This document shows positions 59,046 to 64,000 of a stretch of 64,000 nucleotides of DNA, in pieces. The position numbers were made by a program, and so were the translations under genes. Source of the stretch: Robiginitomaculum sp. (GTDB taxonomy: Bacteria > Pseudomonadota > Alphaproteobacteria > Caulobacterales > Maricaulaceae); assembly GCA_021776515.1 (NCBI GenBank), contig JAJFFS010000011.1:186001-250000 (forward strand), given 5' to 3'. Below the pieces are notes generated by a model, which worked only from the letters and a program-made list of their open reading frames with translations, was not told the DNA's origin and did not search any database. The stretch's first letter is position 1. Every line of letters begins with the position of its first letter.

Positions 59046-61637
59046 ATGGATATTGAAAAGTTTTCTGACCGCGCAAAGGGCATGATACAAGCCGCGCAAA
59101 CTCAGGCGCTTGCGGCAGGTCATCAACAATTTACCCCCGAACATGTGTTAAAAAGCCTGCTGGACGACAAGGAAGGCCTTGGGGCCAATCTGATGCGTTC
59201 CGCAGGGGCGGAGCCGGAGCGCGCTTTGCAGGACGTCAATGCCGCGCTGGCTAAACTGCCCAAGGTGGAAGGCGGCGAGGGGCGCATTTACATGTCCGCC
59301 GACACCGCCAAGGTTTTGCAAGCCGCAGAAGAAGCGGCGCAAAAGGCGGGCGACAGCTTTGTCACGGTAGAGCGTATTTTGCTGGCGCTTTGCCTGGTTA
59401 AAGAGGCCAAAACATCTGAAATTCTTAAAACCGCCGGGCTAACCGCACAAAAGCTTAACCACGCCATCAATGAAGTGCGCAAGGGCCGTTCCGCCGATAC
59501 GGCCTCGGCTGAACAGACTTATGATGCGTTGAAAAAATATACCCGCGACCTCACAGAGGCCGCCCGCGATGGCAAGCTGGACCCTATTATTGGACGCGAT
59601 GAGGAAATTCGCCGCACTATTCAGGTGCTTTCACGCCGAACCAAGAACAACCCGGTGCTCATAGGCGAGCCGGGTGTTGGTAAAACCGCCATCGCCGAAG
59701 GCCTGGCGCTGCGCATCATTAATGGCGATGTGCCAGAAGGCCTGAAAAACAAAAAACTCTTGTCTCTTGATATGGGTGCGCTTATCGCCGGGGCGAAATA
59801 TCGCGGCGAGTTTGAAGAGCGCTTAAAGGCTGTCATCAATGAGGTGCAGGCCGCCGAGGGTGAGATCATTCTCTTTATTGATGAAATGCACACTCTGGTC
59901 GGTGCCGGCAAATCAGACGGTGCTATGGACGCATCCAATTTGCTAAAACCAGCACTGGCGCGCGGTGAGCTGCATGCCATCGGGGCGACAACGCTGGATG
60001 AATACCGCAAGCATGTGGAAAAAGATGCGGCATTGGCGCGGCGGTTTCAACCGGTGATGATTGAAGAGCCTAATGCAGAAGACACCATTTCCATTTTGCG
60101 TGGGCTTAAAGACAAGTATGAGGTCCACCACGGCGTGCGTATTGCCGACAGTGCGCTTATCGCCGCAACCACTTTATCAACACGCTATATCACAGACCGG
60201 TTTTTGCCCGATAAAGCCATTGATTTAATGGATGAGGCGGCATCGCGCTTGCGTATGCAAATAGACAGCAAACCAGAGGCGCTGGATGAAGTGGACCGCC
60301 GCTTGATGCAGGTGCATATCGAAGCGGAAAGTTTGCGCAAGGAAGACGATGATGCTTCAAAAAAACGTCTTGAAACACTTGAAGAGCAAATCGTTGAGCT
60401 AGAGGCGCAATCGGCAGAACTTGGCGGTTCATGGCGGGCAGAAAAGGACCGGCTTGCAGACGCCACCAAGGCTAAGGAGGCTTTGGAATTATTGCGCGGC
60501 GAGCTGGCCGAAGCTGAACGGGGTGGTGATTGGGCCCGTGCCTCCGAGATAAAATACGGACGCATTCCCCAACTTGAGGAAGCCTTGCAGCAAGAGCAGG
60601 AACAAAGCGAGCAGGGCTCTACCCTTGAGGTGGTTGATGCTGAACAGGTTGCCGCCATTGTTTCGCGCTGGACCGGCATACCCGTTGATAAAATGCTTGA
60701 AGGGGAGCGTGAAAAACTGCTGGCCATGGAAGAGCAATTACGGGGCCGGGTCATTGGTCAGGATGAGGCGTTAAGCGCGGTTGCAGATGCCGTGCGGCGG
60801 GCCAGGGCGGGATTGTCAGACGCTTCTAAACCCATTGGCTCTTTCATGTTTTTGGGCCCCACGGGCGTTGGCAAGACGGAGCTGACCAAGGCGCTGGCAG
60901 ACTTTTTGTTTGATGATGAACACGCCATCACCCGCCTTGATATGTCAGAATATATGGAAAAACACTCGGTTAGCCGCATGATCGGCGCGCCGCCGGGCTA
61001 TGTTGGTTATGAAGAAGGCGGCGCGTTGACCGAGGCGGTGCGGCGCAGGCCATACCAGGTAATCTTGCTCGATGAGATCGAAAAAGCCCACCCGGATGTC
61101 TTTAATGTCTTGCTGCAAGTGCTGGACGATGGCCGTCTTACCGATGGCCAAGGGCGCACGGTGGATTTTCGCAATGCCCTTATCATTATGACTTCAAATC
61201 TGGGGGCTGAACACCTGGTGGCGGCATCAACCCAGGCGGCGGAACAATCACGCGGCGCGGTGATGGAGGCGGTAAAAAGCCATTTCAGGCCAGAGTTTCT
61301 GAACCGCGTGGACGAAATTGTTCTCTTTCAACGGTTATTGCCTGAACACATGGCCCGCATTGTTGATATTCAGATGCAGCGTCTATTGGCGCTATTGGCG
61401 GACCGTAATATTACCATAGAGCTGGATGATGCAGCACGGAACTGGATTGGCAATCAGGGGTATGACCCGGCTTATGGGGCGCGGCCTCTCAAGCGGGTTA
61501 TTCAAAAACAATTGCAAGATCCGTTGGCCAAGCTGATCCTTGAAGGCACCATAAAAGACGGTGATACCATAAAGACCAGCGTTGCCGGGGAGGCGCTGAC
61601 CTTTAATGGTAAAACATTGAAACAGCTGGCGCGTTAA
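59046..61637 (+). CDS. clpB: ATP-dependent chaperone ClpB
   Basis: Clp-N repeats, two AAA modules ('[18 protein letters not shown]', '[19 protein letters not shown]'), middle coiled-coil, '[27 protein letters not shown]'. Confidence 0.98.
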   Translation: MDIEKFSDRAKGMIQAAQTQALAAGHQQFTPEHVLKSLLDDKEGLGANLMRSAGAEPERALQDVNAALAKLPKVEGGEGRIYMSADTAKVLQAAEEAAQKAGDSFVTVERILLALCLVKEAKTSEILKTAGLTAQKLNHAINEVRKGRSADTASAEQTYDALKKYTRDLTEAARDGKLDPIIGRDEEIRRTIQVLSRRTKNNPVLIGEPGVGKTAIAEGLALRIINGDVPEGLKNKKLLSLDMGALIAGAKYRGEFEERLKAVINEVQAAEGEIILFIDEMHTLVGAGKSDGAMDASNLLKPALARGELHAIGATTLDEYRKHVEKDAALARRFQPVMIEEPNAEDTISILRGLKDKYEVHHGVRIADSALIAATTLSTRYITDRFLPDKAIDLMDEAASRLRMQIDSKPEALDEVDRRLMQVHIEAESLRKEDDDASKKRLETLEEQIVELEAQSAELGGSWRAEKDRLADATKAKEALELLRGELAEAERGGDWARASEIKYGRIPQLEEALQQEQEQSEQGSTLEVVDAEQVAAIVSRWTGIPVDKMLEGEREKLLAMEEQLRGRVIGQDEALSAVADAVRRARAGLSDASKPIGSFMFLGPTGVGKTELTKALADFLFDDEHAITRLDMSEYMEKHSVSRMIGAPPGYVGYEEGGALTEAVRRRPYQVILLDEIEKAHPDVFNVLLQVLDDGRLTDGQGRTVDFRNALIIMTSNLGAEHLVAASTQAAEQSRGAVMEAVKSHFRPEFLNRVDEIVLFQRLLPEHMARIVDIQMQRLLALLADRNITIELDDAARNWIGNQGYDPAYGARPLKRVIQKQLQDPLAKLILEGTIKDGDTIKTSVAGEALTFNGKTLKQLAR

Positions 61638-61639
61638 GG

Positions 61640-61689
61640 GTTGTTTCTTTTTAGTCCCACCGTTGCTTTTTGCAAAATCAAGAAACAAC
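61640..61689. repeat. 10-bp perfect inverted repeat downstream of clpB
   Basis: GTTGTTTCTT(61640-61649)...AAGAAACAAC(61680-61689), 30-nt spacer. Confidence 0.55.
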
Positions 61690-61760
61690 ACATGGTTCCT
61701 GGGTTTGGCCTGCCAGACGGTTTGGGATAGGGTGCGTGTATTCAAACAACGAGGCACATT

Positions 61761-62480
61761 ATGAAACTTATTTCCCTGCTTGGTGCGCTCATGTTGGCCA
61801 TTACGGCACCAGCATGCGCGGACCAACCTGATGATAAAAATGACGGCAAGCTTTATTTGAACGCCGTTGGTGAAGTCTCTGGCACCCCCGACATTGCCCA
61901 TATAAGCGCTGGTGTTATTAGCGAGGCGGCGACGGCACAAGCGGCGCTGGCCAATAACCGCAAGCAGATGAACGGCGTGTTTGCGGCGCTAAAGGCCGCC
62001 GGGGTTAAGGACAAGGATGTTCAAACAAGCGGGCTGAACGTCAACCCCGTTTACGCCCCCTACAAACAGGGCGTGCGCCCCGAACAACGCATTACCGGCT
62101 ATCGGGTTTCCAATCAGGTCAGCGCCACGGTGCGTGATCTTGACGGCTTGGGCGGTGCTATTGATGCGCTGGTAAGTGCCGGTGCCAATACAATTGGCGG
62201 TATTTCATTTGGACTTTCTGATGTTGCTTCGGCGCAAAATAAAGCTCGTAAAAAAGCCATTGCTGAATTGCTTGAAAAGGCCGAGCTTTATGCCACAAGC
62301 GCCAATGTTCACCTTGGGCCCATTCTAGAACTGCGCGAACAATCCTCAGGTGGCCCTGTGCCGAAACTGGCCTATGCCCGTATGGAAATGGTGGCAGATG
62401 CTGCGCCAACACCCATTGCCGCGGGACAAGTTTCAACCCGCATCACAGTGTCGGCAACCTTCGCCATAGCGTCTGAGTAA
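61761..62480 (+). CDS. SIMPL (DUF541)-domain secreted protein
   Basis: Signal peptide; 'LNAVGEVSGTPDIAHISAGVISEAATAQAALANNRKQMNGVFAALKAAGVKDKDVQTSGLNVNPVY', 'ITGYRVSNQVSATVRDLDGLGGAIDALVSAGANTIGGISFGL'. Confidence 0.92.
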   Translation: MKLISLLGALMLAITAPACADQPDDKNDGKLYLNAVGEVSGTPDIAHISAGVISEAATAQAALANNRKQMNGVFAALKAAGVKDKDVQTSGLNVNPVYAPYKQGVRPEQRITGYRVSNQVSATVRDLDGLGGAIDALVSAGANTIGGISFGLSDVASAQNKARKKAIAELLEKAELYATSANVHLGPILELREQSSGGPVPKLAYARMEMVADAAPTPIAAGQVSTRITVSATFAIASE

Positions 62481-62485
62481 AAAAC

Positions 62486-62517
62486 AAACCCGGCACACCG
62501 TGGATGTGCCGGGTTTT
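62486..62517 (+). terminator. Rho-independent terminator (possibly bidirectional)
   Basis: AAACCCGGCACA-ccgtgga-TGTGCCGGGTTTT. Confidence 0.88.
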
Positions 62518-62539
62518 ATAAGGCGCTTTCTATCAGAGC

Positions 62540-63670
62540 CTAGTACACATACCGCACAAGGGTTTGCGCACCGGTTTCTTCATAGTTTTTTGTGGTAGAG
62601 TTGAAGCATACCATGGTTGAAACAATTGCCGAGCGTCGCCCGTAAACACCACGCTGGGTTTCCCTGTGACAATCGCGAACATCGCCGCCACCATAGCCAC
62701 CATCGGTATATTCGCTGTAGGCGAATTGATCATCCCGATAATCATTTCGTCCCCAATTAGAGTTATAGCTTTGGTGGTAGGGGTCTGTGCAATAAATATT
62801 GGAATGGCCGATGTGTCCATAACCGGATAGGTACCCTGTGCGATTGCGATAGCCATAATTGCCACCATACCACCAGGGAAACAGATCATAGCTGCTGTAA
62901 TAGGGGTACCCGTAACGGTTGCCATAGCGACTATAACCAAAGCCACCTAAATAAAGGGCGAAACTGGAATTGCTGTTATGGCGGTGTGATCTGTGTCGAT
63001 TGTTCGTGTGGCGACGCTGGTTACGGTTATTGTGCCGCGCAGAATTGCGATGATTACGATTGGTAATGCGATGATTGCCGCGATTATGATTGTTGCCATA
63101 GCGGTGATCGTTATGGCCGCCCCGGCGGGTATTGTGGTTACGGTTACCGTTCCGGCGATTACCACGATGGGTGTTTCCGGCGTGCTGGTTATTCTGCCCA
63201 CCATCGCCGCGGGCATTATGATCGCGGTTACGGTTACGATTACGGTTACCATCTCGGCGATTACCACGATGGGTGTTTCCGGCGTGCTGGTTATTTTGCC
63301 CACCATTGCCACGCGCATTATGATTGCGATTACCATCGCCACGATTGCCACGATGGTTATTGCCTGCCTGCTGATTGTTATGTCCACCATCGCCGCGTGA
63401 ATTATGGTCGCGGTTACGGTTACGCTCGCCATCACCCCGGCTTCCTCCCCGGTTTCCCCGGCGGGAGTTATTGGCGTTATGATCATTTGAACGTTGGTTG
63501 TTGCGGGTGCGGGTGCCCCTGTTTTGCCGATTTTCACCGCCATTATGAACGGCCATTTGCGGCGCGCGGACGCGGATTGGATTATCAGCCTGAGAAGCAT
63601 AGGCGGGTATGCCTGCGGCGGTTAGAAAAATGCCGAGCATTCCTGCTGAAAGTAAAAATCGATTACGCAT
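62540..63670 (-). CDS. Secreted low-complexity Asn/Arg/Gly/His-rich repeat protein
   Basis: Signal peptide 'MRNRFLLSAGMLGIFLTAAGIPAYA'; repeats such as 'RGDGGQNNQHAGNTHRGNRRDGNRNRNRNRDHNA'; Tyr/Gly-rich then Cys-containing C-terminal domain. Confidence 0.75.
   Translation of the reverse strand: MRNRFLLSAGMLGIFLTAAGIPAYASQADNPIRVRAPQMAVHNGGENRQNRGTRTRNNQRSNDHNANNSRRGNRGGSRGDGERNRNRDHNSRGDGGHNNQQAGNNHRGNRGDGNRNHNARGNGGQNNQHAGNTHRGNRRDGNRNRNRNRDHNARGDGGQNNQHAGNTHRGNRRNGNRNHNTRRGGHNDHRYGNNHNRGNHRITNRNHRNSARHNNRNQRRHTNNRHRSHRHNSNSSFALYLGGFGYSRYGNRYGYPYYSSYDLFPWWYGGNYGYRNRTGYLSGYGHIGHSNIYCTDPYHQSYNSNWGRNDYRDDQFAYSEYTDGGYGGGDVRDCHRETQRGVYGRRSAIVSTMVCFNSTTKNYEETGAQTLVRYVY
63150..63400 (-). repeat. 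In-frame DNA tandem repeat inside the low-complexity gene
   Basis: The segment 'gcgattaccacgatgggtgtttccggcgtgctggttatt' recurs with a 102-bp offset (starts at 63155 and 63257), with a further degenerate copy. Confidence 0.7.
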
Positions 63671-63777
63671 AATGACCTCCTTGAAGAATCCGATGTTGAC
63701 CTAATGCTAAATTAACCAACATGAAGCCAAGCTGAACGGCGCATTCACGCTATAAATATAACATAAAAAGGAACATC

Positions 63778-64000
63778 ATGGCCACCGCTCCTGCAATCGA
63801 TCTGGAACACCTGGCCCGTTATAGTGGCGGAGATGCGGAACTGGAGGCAGAAGTTTTTGAAATGTTCAAACAGCAGGTTGAAATGTGGATGCGTTTATTA
63901 ACCCCCGAAGCCGATGCGCAAAGCTGGGCCTCTGCAACGCATTCCCTTAAAGGTTCTGCTCGCAGCATCGGTGCGCATCAACTTGCCAAGGCATGTGAAA
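63778..64000 (+). CDS. Hpt (histidine phosphotransfer) domain protein, truncated by window end
   Basis: Reads MATAPAIDLEHLARYSGGDAELEAEVFEMFKQQVEMWMRLLTPEADAQSWASATHSLKGSARSIGAHQLAKACE; HSLKGSAR phospho-His motif. Confidence 0.8.
   Translation, partial: MATAPAIDLEHLARYSGGDAELEAEVFEMFKQQVEMWMRLLTPEADAQSWASATHSLKGSARSIGAHQLAKACE

Noticed and set aside
62993-63400. Plus-strand 135-aa ORF rich in Ile/Val/Met/Thr (MSIVRVATLVTVIVPRR...)
   Set aside because: Antisense shadow of the low-complexity minus-strand gene. Composition follows from the repeat; no independent start or domain evidence.
62947-63600. Minus-strand 217-aa ORF in another frame of the same repeat
   Set aside because: Out-of-frame translation of the repeat. 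The 62540-63670 frame has a signal peptide and a plausible C-terminal domain.
1-64000. Prophage, insertion sequence, CRISPR or defence/toxin-antitoxin island
   Set aside because: No transposase, integrase, phage structural, Cas or recognised toxin/antitoxin proteins among the ORFs, and no regular spacer-repeat array seen.

Overview
This 64-kb window is chromosomal core sequence from an alphaproteobacterium. I found no prophage, transposase, CRISPR array, rRNA or convincing tRNA. The main landmark is a probable replication origin. The AT-rich gap between ppsR (-) and hemE (+), ~39149-39493, separates mostly minus-strand genes on its left (secB is the exception) from plus-strand genes on its right. 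It contains a perfect CtrA-type TTAA-N7-TTAAC site and degenerate DnaA-box-like 9-mers. The hemE-hemH-hemJ-rho-mnmE-mnmG-rsmG-parA-parB block follows, with two perfect parS palindromes (45737-45752 and 47751-47766). Left of the origin are metX-metB behind a SAM-I (S-box) riboswitch-like leader, etf-QO, ispE, a fused lysC-lysA gene, a compact his operon (TrpR-like regulator, hisG, hisD, fused hisC-hisB, hisH, hisA, hisF, hisIE), hslVU and secB/dnaQ/coaE/aroE/maf. Right of it are holA, lptE, leuS, ahcY, terC, clpB, a SIMPL protein, a low-complexity Asn/Arg/Gly/His repeat protein and a truncated Hpt-domain gene. I did not find a clearly new multi-gene system. The items most worth follow-up are the origin/partition architecture, the hisC-hisB and lysC-lysA fusions, a TrpR-operator-like 22-bp palindrome upstream of the his-operon regulator, the SAM-I-like leader in an alphaproteobacterium, and two nested-hairpin intergenic elements (25990-26059 and 54843-54891). 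All calls come from reading motifs and domain patterns. No database search was run.
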